From the NCBI GenBank assembly GCA_903813345.2, contig CAIIXF020000001.1, positions 1,304,001 through 1,364,000 on the forward strand: DNA of 60,000 nucleotides. The letters are read 5' to 3'. Position 1 is the first letter of the stretch, and every line of letters starts with the position of its first letter. The notes under the pieces are model-generated. The model was not told the DNA's origin. It was given only the letters and a program-made list of their open reading frames with translations, and searched no databases. Shown piece after piece: positions 1-11,647 of this stretch. This stretch comes from Owenia fusiformis. Taxonomy: Eukaryota; Annelida; Polychaeta; Sabellida; Oweniidae. The position numbers and the translations under genes were made by a program.

Positions 1-480
1 GTAGGGGTCACACAAGGATCAACTTTATTTACAACTTTTTCATATTTAGTGATGATTTCAAAAAATACCAAGTTTAAGACAATTTTGTTTGTTAAATATT
101 AAATAAAATGATGGTATTGTGTTTGTTTCATTGTTTCAACTAAAAATCGCAGTTCATTGCTCTTGCTCTTAGAGTTGCAGGGCATATACCAGTTCAAAAA
201 GTCTTCAATAAAGTTGATCCTTGTGTGAGCCCTATGATTATTTACTTTGCCTAAATTGAATATACCGATTATTCAGATATTATATAAAAATCCTTTAATA
301 GGTTAAATAGGAATACAATGATTGACTTTTGAATAAAAAGGCATTATACATGTACATCCCTATGTAGTTGTTGCAGTAAAATTACCACACCAAAGTGGAC
401 TATCTCTCAATATTAATATCAAATGGGCCTTCTATTTGCATTTTACTGAAATTATTTGTAACAAAAGTTTATCGTGATAA
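1..480. repeat. Hairpin element copy 1, truncated by the window edge
   Basis: The first ~231 bases begin and end with inverted copies of a CACACAAGGATCAACTTTAT-type sequence (about 8-28, and reversed at about 208-228), so the piece can fold on itself. The following ~240 bases, through a GTGGACTATCTCTCA-like stretch, match the outer flank of a second copy at 2050-2860. Together these suggest one foldback family whose left part is cut off by the window start. No ORF. It is non-autonomous and its superfamily cannot be assigned. Confidence 0.6.
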
Positions 481-909
481 AGCAGGCAGTGATTTTGATA
501 CTTTTTTAGCTTGCAGACAGTGATCTAGTCGAGACAACATCTTGTAGTAATGGGTGTAACAGTGATGAGGCAGGAATTGATTTTATAAATGCAACTTTTG
601 ACAATTCCATTATTGATGGTTTATCTAACAGTTAGCCATTTTGTCCAACATTCTGCTCGGACGCCAAATTAAAAGATACTGATTTGCATCACATCAAGTT
701 TGATTTGGTCACCGATGTTTGTCAGAGTGATACCTGTAGCAGCTGCACTCGACTGATATGCAGCAAGATATACGTGAGCTTTCATTGCAACATTTGCATT
801 TAGAACAGTTACAATTTTACTTAGTCTGATAGATAATTAAATAATTGAAGTATATTTCTTTGAGTTTATTCAATTTGAACATTACTTTTACAATACAGAT
901 ACCTTCGTT
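481..909. other. Non-coding stretch, nothing recognised
   Basis: AT-rich sequence between the first hairpin element and the AGGTCA array. No sustained open frame, splice-framed exon or repeat unit was seen. Confidence 0.5.
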
Positions 910-1915
910 TTGAAACATTAGCAGCAAACGGTCAGTTTTCAACTTTGAATGTTTCATTTTTGTTCATAAAAAGTGTATTCTACAAAAGTCAAGGTCATTT
1001 CAAGGTAAAATGTCAATATTTAGGTAGTTGGCTTTTTAAGACACCTGACCCTCCACAACCAATGATTAGGTGACCTGAAGTCAAGGTCTGAATAGATCAA
1101 GGTAATTTTAAGGTCAATATCTAGCAAGTTGACATGAGAACAATTGTGACCTTTGGCGACCAATGATAAGGTGATTTCAAGGTAATTTCAAGGTCAAGGG
1201 TCAGTATCTAGGTCATAGGTAGTTGGCTACTGTGGGTCTTCAGTAACATTTGATCACCAAAGATAAAGTGACCTACGGTCAATGTAACTGTTTATGGCTC
1301 AAGGTCATCTCAAGGTCAGAGGTCAATATCTGAATATTTGGCATTTTGGGGATGCTGCCTCATGTGAGGACCCATTGATATGTGTTCTGAGGTCAAGGTC
1401 ATTCATACAAGGTCAAAATCTCTGTATTTGGCGTTTTGAGGCCATGGGGGCTGCTATGACCCTTGGCAACTCATGCTAAGGTATATATTGTTCAAAATTA
1501 TAATAAGGTCAAAGGTCAATATCTAGGTAGTTGGCTCATTTGAGGCTACACCGACATTTGATCACCAATGACACAGTGACCTGAGATCAGTGTCATTGTT
1601 ATAGGTCAGGGTCAAAGATCAACATCTAAATATTTGGCGTTTTGGGGCGGCTGCTGCACTTGATTCCATTGAAACGTGACCTAGGGTCAAGGTCAATCTA
1701 AGGTCAAATTTCAACATCCTAGTGTTTGGCGTTTTAAGGCCACAGTGGCTGCTGTCGTGATGATAAGGTGACATGAGGCAGTCATCATTTAATGGTTCAA
1801 TTCAAGATCGTCTCAAGAAGGTCAATATCTAGGTATTGGTGTTTCAAGGCACTCGTGGGAAGCTGTGACGCTTGGTGACACATTACAATGGTGACACATT
1901 TCAATTGACATTTCA
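910..1915. repeat. Degenerate tandem array rich in AGGTCA half-sites
   Basis: About six diverged units of roughly 150 bp. Each carries variants of AAGGTCAATATCTAGGTA, a GTTGGC or TTTGGCGTTTTG stretch, a CACCAATGATAAGGTGACCT stretch and runs of TCAAGGTCA. The hexamer AGGTCA is the half-site bound by many nuclear receptors, and TCAAGGTCA is the extended ERR/SF-1-type half-site (established knowledge). Here the repeats are most simply a decayed minisatellite. The short open frame at 1294-1479 is a by-product of the repeats. Confidence 0.65.
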
Positions 1916-2049
1916 AAAGTAATAGTCGATCATTTCTGTTTTATCATGTCAATTTTAATAAAATTTGCCAATTTAAAGTAAAATTATAACAGAAGAGAGG
2001 TTATCCAAATATGAGGTCATATTAATGACTGCACTCAGTAATGTTCAGT

Positions 2050-2860
2050 CAAGCTGACGAAGTTTTTCATTAAATAGTTACTTTCTGTTGTAGTTCTAAA
2101 TTGAATAAGTATAAGCAGGTGCGTTTTCAAAAATGCAAATTTAAAGCAAATTTCACAAAATTTAGTTATTGATATGTAGAGATAGTCCATTAGGGTATGG
2201 TTACTCTCTTCAAAACAATTATGGTACAAATTTGGTACTTCTGACTATATAATGCTTTTTTATTCAAATTTCAATTATATTATTCTTATTTTGACTATCA
2301 AATGATTTTCGTATATCCGAATAACCATTATATTAGTTTTTGGCAAAGTAAATAATAGTAGGGTTCACACAAGGATCAACTGTATCGAAGATTGGTCATA
2401 CTGGTATATGCCCAGTCGCTCTAAGATCAAGAGCAATGAATTGTGATTTTTCAGTTGAAACAGGGAAGCAAACACATTATCATTATTTTGTTTAACATTT
2501 AACAAATAATTTTTTGTTAAACGTAGTAATTTTTCAAAACATCACTAAATATGAAAAAGGTGTAAATAAAGTGGATCCTTGTGTGAGCCCCATTATTATT
2601 TACTTTGACAAAAATGAATATAATGGTAAGTGTAATATATAGAAAACATTGAATAGGTAAAATAGGAATATAATTAATAACAACCGTGACTTTTGCATTA
2701 AAATGGCATTTTAAGGTCAGAAATGTATAATTCTTCAATATTATTGTTTTTAATAAAAATGACCACGCCCAAATGGACTATCATACATATCAATATCAAA
2801 TCTGCCTCCTATTTCATATACTCGCTGCTATTATTTGAAAAAAAAAGATTTTTGTCAAAC
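2050..2860. repeat. Foldback/hairpin element copy 2
   Basis: A palindromic element centred near 2480. A left arm (about 2050-2375) and a right arm (about 2570-2860) are inverted copies of each other. They share CTATTATTTACTTTG, the CACACAAGGATC motif and an AATGGACTATC stretch. Copy 1 at 1-480 is the same family, with its central ~230 bp in the opposite orientation relative to the shared right flank. No coding capacity. Confidence 0.6.
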
Positions 2861-3074
2861 TCATCTTTTTGCCGGTTGCACCTTGGGGCAAGCCGTTTAG
2901 CCCTTTCGTGTCACTTTTTTGAGTGCAGACAAGTAAAAATGAATAGTCAATGAACCAATCTATAATGACTATGGGTCGAATCATAGTAACCTACCTCAAC
3001 ATCAGTTAATGGGATTTTCTGGAGTTTTGGCGCACACTTATTTGTCGATTTGACCCAATCAGCGACGATATATC

Positions 3075-3870
3075 GGGTGTCCCAAAAACGAATCGCTTTT
3101 TGATAAGTATTTTCTCGTCAATTGATGGACCAAATTCAATGAGAATTTGTTCAAAGAAGACCAAGAGTATCATTAGCAAGTTACAAAAATATGAAAATAA
3201 AGATCAAGTAAATATATATTATGTGAGAACTAAGAAATTCAAGATAGCACGTCAAAAGATCCCAGAGATCAACGCAATACGAACTTCATAGCATTTGTAC
3301 CAAAAAATGGGAAGCAATTTGACAAAGAATTTATCAGTGATAAATAACCATACCTCTTTGAAAACTTTACTTCAAACCATTTATGGTATCTTCAGCTAGT
3401 GTCATGAATATGTAAGAGCTTGGTTACATATTATGTGAGTCTTGATGAATCAAAGACAAGATGTCAAAATAACCGATATCAATGTAAAAGTCTCTTATTA
3501 ATCCATTCCCAAGCAGAAATACGTTTCCGTATTTATTCTAACAATATCACCTCCAATGAATTTTCGAGAATGAATAGATTTGGGAGATTTGGGATCAATG
3601 GAATTAGACATGACAGACAAGCTACTTTAACTAATGCCATAACCCAAACGCTGGCACAGTCACTGTTTGAAGGTCTCATCGCAGAGCTCTATTTTGAATT
3701 TCTTAGTACTCGCATTCCATTAATTTGAATGATCTTTTTATATTTTTATAACTTGCTAATGATCGATACTACTATAGACTACTACTTTGTACAAATTTTC
3801 AGTGAATTTGTTTTATCAATTGCCGAGAAAATACTTGTCAATACTTGTACAAAAGAGCAATTTTACTGTT
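3075..3870. repeat. Inverted-repeat element
   Basis: The segment at about 3107-3260 (GTATTTTCTCGTCAATTGAT ... CATTAGCAAGTTACAAAAAT ... ACTAAGAAATTCAAGATAG) is matched in inverse orientation at about 3695-3840. The unit is therefore a diverged foldback of about 0.75 kb. It begins next to a GGGTGTCCCAAAAA sequence. The short frames at 3100-3291 and 3420-3728 lie in the arms and show no protein family. Confidence 0.5.
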
Positions 3871-4425
3871 TGGTGTATCTATCTAAAATATTAATTAATT
3901 AGTTTGAATCATTACTATTTTCAGTGAATGCCTGTTGAACTTTCAATGATGTACATGTGTATCTAGTATTAAATGTTCGTATAGTCTGCTTCAAGGTTTA
4001 TTTTGAATAACAAATTGACATGAGTTGGTTCACATAAGACGACTTGTCTGACTGCTCATATAAATCAACAAAATGTACCACAGAAAACAAGCACGACCTT
4101 TGCCTTTACGAAAGATTTGAACTTGTTTAAAGATATCATACAGTAACTTCTTCCAAAAACAGGGTTTAAGTTGACAGGTTAAACATAACATTTTATAATC
4201 TAGGTATTTTAGTGCTTTCCTACCTTTAAAGGGATATTAACCTCAAGAATAATAAGTTCATTATCAAAAACATAAACTGGGTTTGAACGACGATCATCAA
4301 ATGCATTGGGAGATATGATAGAATCAATTTTGATGGATCTTCATGTGATTTATGGAAGTCGCCATAACCTAGACTTAACTAGCTTTGAATATTCATAAGT
4401 CGCGTCACATCGCCTCAACAAATTT
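3871..4425. other. Non-coding stretch, nothing recognised
   Basis: AT-rich sequence between two inverted-repeat elements. No exon, RNA gene or repeat unit could be supported. Confidence 0.45.
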
Positions 4426-4825
4426 AAGGTATGAGTACCGTAATCCAACACCAAATTCGAAAATTCATATCAATACTTTGCACATATGGCGTTCGTGATC
4501 AACTTTAAAAAGCTTACCCCCCATAGTGTTATATATCAAAATGTACCTGTTCATATAGGGGTTCGATTGATCTACATCAAATTATAGGGAGTCAGGTTAC
4601 TTTTTGAGATATCAGCGTCCATTTATTGTTACTCGCGTTTGCCACCATTTCCTCAATTCTGAGATGATGGGCAAACGCGTAGTAAACATGCTCACCTCGG
4701 AACTATTTTTGACATACATCGCTATTTTCGTAATTCAAATGAAAGTTGAACCCCTCCTCTTTAATTTGATACCAAATAGTGGCATACTAGGTACCCTAGA
4801 AGCCAACTATGGTGATATTTAGAAC

Positions 4826-4972
4826 AATACGACTAAATGGACTATATAGGGGTCATACCTTTTGGCGGATGGATATGGAATCTCATACCTAGGTATGAGG
4901 TTCCATATCCATCCGCCAAAAGGTATGACCCCTATATAGTCCATTTAAAAACTCGTGGTATTGTTCTAAATA
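4826..4972. repeat. Hairpin within the composite element
   Basis: A near-perfect palindrome centred on CATACCTAGGTATG near 4892. Both arms contain GGGGTCATACCTTTTGGCGG, then a GGATATGGAA/TTCCATATCC stretch, and end in TATTGTTCTAAAT. One arm recurs alone at about 7001-7083, beside the second reversed terminal copy. Confidence 0.7.
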
Positions 4973-4974
4973 AT

Positions 4975-5825
4975 GGTTATTTGCTTGCAAATTGACTTTA
5001 ATGAAATGTAATGTTTGAGATAGATGTCGCATCATACATATTGCTAGTTTTTGAAATAGCCGTCAGAGGCGGGGCATAGTGAACAAAATTTTTATGGTAT
5101 GACTCGAGTAAGTACTCGGGCCATTCGTTTAGAATTGGCGGAGCAACTTCAGGTGGCAACGTTGGTCTGAAAGACTGGGAGATAAAAGCCATGGGGAGGT
5201 GGTCTAGCCAATGTTATCAACGTTATGTGCGTACGTCAGTCGACTACTTGAGCAAGTCATCAGCTAAATTAACTGAATGTTGATATTAAAGGGTATAATA
5301 TTATTGATATGTGATAACTCTGAAATGATATGTTATGGATGTAAGTAATTGTTGGGCGATCTTTGGGCGGTTTTTATAAAAGTGTTTATGTTCTTGTTAT
5401 TTTACGTTTACTTAGTATAATAAAGCATCCGCTCATTTTAAGCCCAACACATTTCTTACTGTTTCAATATTTGTTATTATTTTGATATGCAATAACATTA
5501 ATGGTTATTTGCTTGCAAATTGACTTTAATGAAATGTAATGTTTGAGATAGATGTCGCATCATACATATTGCTAGTTTTTGAAATAGCCGTCAGAGGCGG
5601 GGCATAGTGAACAAAATTTTTCCACGCCCACCCACCCTGTACATGTACTTCATTAATTCATTCGACATATATTGTACAAACGTTTAAAGGGCGGTTTTTA
5701 TAAAAGTGTTTATGTTCTTGTTATTTTACGTTTACTTAGTATAATAAAGCATCCGCTCATTTTAAGCCCAACACATTTCTTACTGTTTCAATATTTGTTA
5801 TTATTTTGATATGCAATAACATTAA
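4975..5825. repeat. Tandem duplication A-U-B / A-V-B
   Basis: Block A (4975-5094, starting GGTTATTTGCTTGCAAATTG) recurs at 5502-5621. Block B (5365-5502, starting GGGCGGTTTTTATAAAAGTG and holding AATAAA) recurs at 5690-5825. A and B are separated by 270 bp in the first unit and by only 68 unrelated bases in the second. TATAA-like and AATAAA strings in B resemble those of a retroelement terminal repeat, but no TG...CA ends or coding region were found. It is left as a tandem duplication. Confidence 0.6.
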
Positions 5826-6214
5826 CGCCATAGTTGGCTTCTAGGGTACCTAGTATGCCACTATTTGGTATCAAAATAAAGAGGAGGAGTTCAAATTTCA
5901 TTTGAATTACGAAAATAGCGATGTAGGTCATAAATAGTTCCGACGTGAGCATGTTTACTACGCGTTTGCCCATCATATCAGAATTGAGGGAGTGGTAGCA
6001 AACGCGAGTCACAATAAATGGACGCTGATATCTCAAAAAGTAACCTGACTCCCTATAATTTGATGTAGATCAATCGAACCCCTATATGAACAGGTACATT
6101 TTGATATATAACACTATGGGGGGTAAGCGTTTTATAGTTGGTCACGAACGCCATATGTGCAAAGTATTGTTATGAATTTTCGAATTTGGTGTTGGATTAC
6201 GGTACTCATACCTT
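5824..6214 (-). repeat. Exact duplicate, copy 1
   Basis: This reads base for base the same as 7084-7474, including the GGTACCTAGTATGCCACTAT stretch and the ATATGGCGTTCGTGACC region. It is an inverted version of 4427-4822, from which it differs at scattered positions. Identity to the second copy points to a recent duplication or gene conversion. Confidence 0.75.
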
Positions 6215-7083
6215 AATATGAGGCCTAAAATTGTCTTCTAGTTGACCAGAGACCAATATTCTAGCAGAATTTGAGAACAGAATCGATTTTTTCGTTCTGC
6301 GTAGGACAAACAATGATTTGAAATCACTTTCAACCATTCTGTGAGTATAAGAATGGTCATAAGAAGCCCGTGGAGGGTCATGCATGAAAGAAAGCCCTCT
6401 GAAATTCCGTCAAAATTGCAGGTTATTTCTTCATTTTTTGCTAAAATTACATGATTTTCAGGGCCTATATCTCAGTGAAATTGCTACAATGTAGCGATTT
6501 TTCATTTTTACAGGCTAGATACACGTGTCAGGTCGACAGAAACAGTAAGCATGGGTGATTTTTAAATTGCTACATTGTAGCAATATTTATTTCAAAATAC
6601 AGGTATGAGGGAAACTGCAATTTAGTTAGATTTGGGCGAAAATGGCCAAATTTCAGTCAAAATCCTCGGGACACAGGGCCTTTGTCTTAGATTTAGTCAA
6701 TGATGCAACTCTTAGTAGAAGGTGTGCCATATAGGGAATGAAAGCTGTTTGTCAGACGTATCATTTTCTTCAATAAACTCAGAGATAGTCAGGTTAGATT
6801 TGTGACGTCACAGTGGCAAAGTTAGACTAGCAAATTTAGACATATTTGGGGTAGGGCAAATTAACCCTTTCTAGCCTAAATGGATAAATTTTTCACATAT
6901 TCAGCCAGTTCCGACGTTTTTATGCATTTTTGAACTAGAAATGATATTTTCTGCCAAAAAAAGTTGCAGAGACAAAAATCAGTGTGATGTCATAAAACAT
7001 TAAGGTATGAGGTTCCATATCCATCCGCCAAAAGGTATGACCCCTATATAGTCCATTTAAAAACTCGTGGTATTGTTCTAAAT

Positions 7084-7474
7084 AACGCCATAGTTGGCTT
7101 CTAGGGTACCTAGTATGCCACTATTTGGTATCAAAATAAAGAGGAGGAGTTCAAATTTCATTTGAATTACGAAAATAGCGATGTAGGTCATAAATAGTTC
7201 CGACGTGAGCATGTTTACTACGCGTTTGCCCATCATATCAGAATTGAGGGAGTGGTAGCAAACGCGAGTCACAATAAATGGACGCTGATATCTCAAAAAG
7301 TAACCTGACTCCCTATAATTTGATGTAGATCAATCGAACCCCTATATGAACAGGTACATTTTGATATATAACACTATGGGGGGTAAGCGTTTTATAGTTG
7401 GTCACGAACGCCATATGTGCAAAGTATTGTTATGAATTTTCGAATTTGGTGTTGGATTACGGTACTCATACCTT
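7084..7474 (-). repeat. Exact duplicate, copy 2
   Basis: Identical to 5824-6214. It forms the right end of the composite element and ends in CGGTACTCATACCTTA. The 6215-7000 segment between the two copies is non-coding, with TTGCTACAATGTAGC-type small palindromes. Confidence 0.75.
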
Positions 7475-7498
7475 AAGCAATTTTATTGGCTCGAAGAA

Positions 7499-7510
7499 TG
7501 CGCATGCGCG
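7499..7510. promoter_or_regulatory. NRF-1-type palindromic site
   Basis: TGCGCATGCGCG matches the nuclear respiratory factor 1 consensus YGCGCAYGCGCR. An inverted CCAAT box (ATTGG, about 7484-7488) lies just upstream. Such pairs are common in animal promoters, but no first exon was recognised within ~400 bp. The 7478-7900 stretch otherwise holds nothing recognised. Confidence 0.35.
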
Positions 7511-7904
7511 GTCAAATTGAAGCTACGAATTACAAGTATAAACAGGGATGTAAACTGAAGGCTAGTTTTCATACCATGATTATCACCGCCCCTCTTTAAA
7601 TGTGCAATCGACTCTTCTTCTATGCGCCGGAAAATTCTAAAGTGAATAATATTCCCGTACGCTACGTGTGCGCCAATAATTAATTCGATGAATCCTCGGC
7701 TCCGACTGAGCTGACTTCTTATAGTCTAAATAGTCCGCTCAACCACTCTTACTACGCGCCAGTAAAAATCACCTATTAATCCACCGTTTTTGTTGTTGTT
7801 TTTTTTATTACACTATCTGGAGTCTATTGTTTTTGCCAGTATTCTTCTTTATTCTTATTCTTATTAGAACCTTGACATGTTCCTGGGCTACAGGGAAATG
7901 CCTT

Positions 7905-9960
7905 CATTTTTTTAATTAGCCCCTCCCTAATTAGCCAAGGTCAAATCGCAAATTTTTACATTTTTGCACGTACAAGGAGTAACCATTTTTATTTTTTACC
8001 CAAAATTTGCATATGCCATCCCTCTCAATTGCCATTTCACATATATTCCGGGTTTTAAAATTGGGTGCCCCAAATTTGAAAAATGGGGCACCCCAGTGGG
8101 GCAAAATTTGAAAACTGTGTATCCGATCCCAATTCTGAGCAGATATAAAGAATAGAAGCCCCTGATTCCAAATAAGCTTTCGGTTTTGGAATCCGACCTC
8201 TGAGTGACCTTGAAAAGGTCAACAAGTTCAAAAATCAAAATCGCTCAAATTGATCAAATTGGTACCATTGTATTACACTGTACTCGGATAGAGTAAATTA
8301 GGTCACCATTTTGACCTTGACCTTTGACATTGACCTTCAAATGACCTCAAAGTTGAAAACTAGGATTTTCATTCCAATTCTTTGCAAGTATGAAGTATGG
8401 ATGTCCCTTGACCTCCGGGTGACCTTGAAAAGGTCAAAAAGGTTAAATTGCTAAAATTGCTCAAATTGATTCGAAATTGGTACCATTGTATTACACTGTA
8501 TACATGTACTAAACTAGAGTAAATTAGGTCAACATTTTGACCTTGACCTTTGACCTTCACCGTAAAATGACGTAAAACTTATTTCTTGTTTTACCTGTTC
8601 AAGGAGCCACTGTAGTTATTTTGTGCATGCCTTACTCTTCCCATTTAACATATCTCTAGGGTTTATAATTTGGGTGATTTTCATTCCAATTCTTTGCAAG
8701 TATGAAGTATGGATGTCCCTGATTCTAAATATGCTTTCGGTTTTGGAATTCGACCTCTGCGTGACCTTGAAAAAGGTCAATTGTGCACCGAATTTGCTGC
8801 TGCGGCGAGGAACGGCATTCTACGAAATCGCCCCCGTGGCGATTTTAAATGTCTAGTTTTTATTCTTTTTATTCTTCTACCTACGTTTTCTCAGTAACTA
8901 GAAGACATTGAGTCAAGATCTGTATATGGTCAATTTAGGTCCAGTATCTAGTTTCTCGGAAATTGGGTCAATTTTTTATTTAGGTCAAAGGTCAAGAACT
9001 AGGTCAAATCCAGTACTTTGTCACTTTTTCGATTTTATCGGTCGTCCTTCAATATTTTTGATTCATGTTTTTTTCATCCTTTTCCTTATAAAAAAGTAGA
9101 AAATCTAGGGTCGATTTAGTTTTTTGGTATCTCAAACCGATTTCGAGATATCAGTGTCCGAAAACGAGGTCCAAAAAAAAGTTCTCCGAATCCAATGTCT
9201 AGGATATCAGTCTTATAGGAAATTTTCTCAGGATTCCGAATCTGAAAACCAAATTTCGATCTGACTTCCGGTTCAAAAGTTATGGCGTTTTGAAAATTCA
9301 AAAATCGCTAAATTTGGTGTCCCATGTTAATTCAATGGGAAAAAATATTTTTTTGAAGTGTAAAATACGAGAGATAGACTAAGCACAGCTAAACATAATG
9401 GGAGCCCATATAAGAAAGGGACCTCAAAACCTTCTTTTCATAAAAATTTGGACACCAAAATGCCTAGGTAAAAATCTAGGTCAAATTCAAAGTTTTTCCT
9501 TATTTTTGCGATTCTGACATTAAAGATTAATTATATTCTTCGAAATTGTGTATACATGTAGCCAAGAGTGTGCTAATAGTGTTAGCCTTTTGCCGTCAGA
9601 AAGTATTTTCACCCACTTTTGAGATATGGTGTCCGAAAAGTAGGTCAAAATAAAAAATTCTCCAAATTTAACGTTTCAGTTATGAATTACGAAAAGAATT
9701 TTCTCAGAAATCCGAATCTGCAAACCAAATTTCGATCCGATTTCCGGTTCCGAAGTTATGGCGTGTCCAAAAAGTAGGTCAGAATAAAAATTCGCCAAAT
9801 TTAACGTATGGGTTATGAATTAGGGGTAGAATTTTGTCAGGAATCCGAATCTTTAAATCAAATTTAGATCCGACTTCCGGTTTGGAAGTTATGGCATTTT
9901 GAAATTTCGGAAAATCGATCTGATGGTATCCTGATAGAAAGTCAAGAGTAGAGAAGAAAA
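7905..9960. repeat. Diverged dispersed repeats, two families
   Basis: At 7905-8830 a unit containing ATTCCAATTCTTTGCAAGTA, GAAGTATGGATGTCCCTGA, CTTTCGGTTTTGGAAT and GTGACCTTGAAAAGGTCAA occurs about three times (near 8120, 8370 and 8680). At 9110-9960 a second unit with GAATCCGAATCTGAAAACCA, GACTTCCGGTT and AAGTTATGGCGTTTTGAAA occurs three times (near 9230, 9710 and 9840). All are non-coding. Short frames that cross them have no recognisable domains. Confidence 0.6.
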
Positions 9961-9976
9961 AATTGAAAAATTCATC

Positions 9977-10150
9977 CATCCTTCCTATCTGATCCTATCC
10001 TATCCTTCCCATCTATCCTTCCTTCGTATCCTTTCCTTCCTATCCTTCCTATCCTCTCCTATCATATCCTTTCTTCCTATTCTGTTCTATCCTATCCTTC
10101 TTTCTTATTCTATCCTATCGTTCCTTCCCATTCTATCCTATCATACCTTC
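9977..10150. repeat. Pyrimidine-rich microsatellite (CTATCCTTCC-like)
   Basis: About 170 bases of impure repeats of TATCC, TTCC and CTATCC on the plus strand. Confidence 0.85.
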
Positions 10151-10161
10151 CTATTTTATCC

Positions 10162-10230
10162 ATCCATCTTATTCTGGATGACTCAGCTTATTCTGGATGA
10201 CTCGGCTTATTTTAGATGACTGGGCTTAAA
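10162..10230 (+). repeat. Three short tandem units containing TGACTC/TGACTG
   Basis: Three units of about 25 bp read CTTATTCTGGATGACTCAG, CTTATTCTGGATGACTCGG and TTATTTTAGATGACTGGG. The first contains an AP-1-like TGACTCA. Repeat structure is clear; regulatory meaning is not. Confidence 0.5.
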
Positions 10231-11471
10231 AAAGTCTAGATCTGGAGTCTGAAATTGAACTTCGTTCAATTTCCAAAGTCTAGTTATTATTATTATATCT
10301 TGGTTACCGCCATATTTGGCGAGCAATACCTCATTGGTATATTCCGTATCTTACGTATTTTACACTCGAAGATGAGATATTTAAGTAAAATCTACTGGAA
10401 TCGATAAATTGAAGTAGGAAGAATGAATTTCCTCAGGATTTATCACTTAACTGGTGGTAAAACTGTAAGAAAACGGCCTAAAATAAAAGTAGAAATAGTT
10501 CGGCAGAAAGTGAAGACCGGAAAAAAAGTAAAAACAATATACTAAACAATACAATTAGACAAACAGAATATCTTATGTATTTCTAGGGGTTAGATATAGT
10601 AGAGTGTGTATAGAACTAAGGCAGCTTCCAGATAATTCCAGACAGGAACTATTTCTAGAACTCCATCTTGATTGGACATCTCTAATGACATGATTTAATC
10701 TGAGCAAATGTTTACTAGTTTCAAAATGTTCTAGAAGGTCAAGGGTTAATGAGTTGTTCATTTCAGTTTTATTTACAAGATACAATGTCATTGTGACCTT
10801 GACCTAAGATCTCAATATAGATCAGTTACAGTATATATAAACTAAACGTCGTGTGAATATATGATTAATAGACTCATGGGCTTTCAACTAGATGAAAGCC
10901 CATGATAGACTATAGTACTGTAACATTAGATGATCTTTATTCTAATCTGAATGGGAATTGAATTAATTAAAACAACTAGATTGAATAAACTCTTAAACGA
11001 ATATAACCTGAGAACGAAAAAAATATAATACACATTTATTCACACTTTATAGGTCGATGTATGGCTGTGCTCTGCTAACAATTGCCTTCTCTAACCAAGG
11101 TTAGTATTATTTTAACTGATACCGTTTTGAATGACACCGTTTTATTCAGTCCCACATTGTATAACCTCATATCTTTTACTACTTTTTTCAACAACACAAC
11201 TGTATTTAGTACCAATTTCACGATATTGTACCACCGTTTTAGTACAAGTCTATAGAGCATCATTTTATTTAGTACCAAGTTGTTCAGCACCAACAAGCAA
11301 AGCAGTATTTGTCTGTTACAATCAGAAATGCAACTCTTATTACGCGTTCATATTTGAAGGCTCACTCGTTTGATATTCTGTGCAGTTCCTTCCTTTTTTG
11401 AACTGTCTTAAGTTTTTCTCCGTGTTTACTATGTTTTTCTTTCGTGTATTTATTGTTAACTTACTTTACAG
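10231..11471. other. Non-coding stretch upstream of the first visible SLC43 exon
   Basis: No exon was recognised. It contains a small hairpin (10875-10904, CATGGGCTTTCA with an inverted partner), a GTGACCTTGACCT string near 10793 and, at 11105-11300, degenerate ~20-bp repeats built on ACCGTTTT and TTTAGTACCA. It ends in the pyrimidine-rich acceptor of the exon at 11472. Confidence 0.5.
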
Positions 11472-11647
11472 ATGTTTGGACCAATTATTTACTATTCCCG
11501 GCTTTCTTCTTTCTCCAATACGGTGGACTCTTTTTGTTTGTCACGAGTTTGCAGACTTCAGGCTTGTTCCCAGGAAGTAGATCAACCATACTAGCTGCAT
11601 ACAATGGTCTGTATGATGCAAGCGCTTCTATTGCCATAGTATTTAAG
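11472..11647 (+). CDS. SLC43A: SLC43-like exon a (TM4-TM5 region)
   Basis: The acceptor is ...TTACTTTACAG and the donor AAG/gtgggt. The exon enters with two bases of a split codon and leaves in phase 0. It encodes 58 residues including FFFLQYGGLFLFVTSLQTSG and the RSTILAAYNGLYDASAS signature. The preceding exon is not visible. Confidence 0.85.

Larger units (their letters stand above)
4427..7477. mobile_element. Composite nested inverted-repeat element
   Basis: The left end (AAGGTATGAGTACCGTAATC at about 4427) is matched in reverse at about 7477 and also internally at about 6216. The ~400-bp terminal sequence is present three times: once forward (4427-4822) and twice reversed (5824-6214 and 7084-7474). 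The two reversed copies are identical over 391 bp at an exact offset of 1260. Inside lie a hairpin (4826-4972) and a tandem duplication (4975-5825). The 60-80 residue frames in the terminal copies are the same sequence repeated and match no known family. No transposase is visible, so the element looks non-autonomous. Confidence 0.65.

Noticed and set aside
4604-7296. Three copies of a ~72-residue frame starting MRYQRPFIVTRVC
   Set aside because: Repeated because the terminal repeat itself is present three times. There is no recognisable domain or splice context, so it is treated as repeat.
10162-10230. Regularly spaced short repeats resembling a CRISPR-like array
   Set aside because: Only three units with no spacers, in eukaryotic DNA. 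It is a simple tandem repeat.
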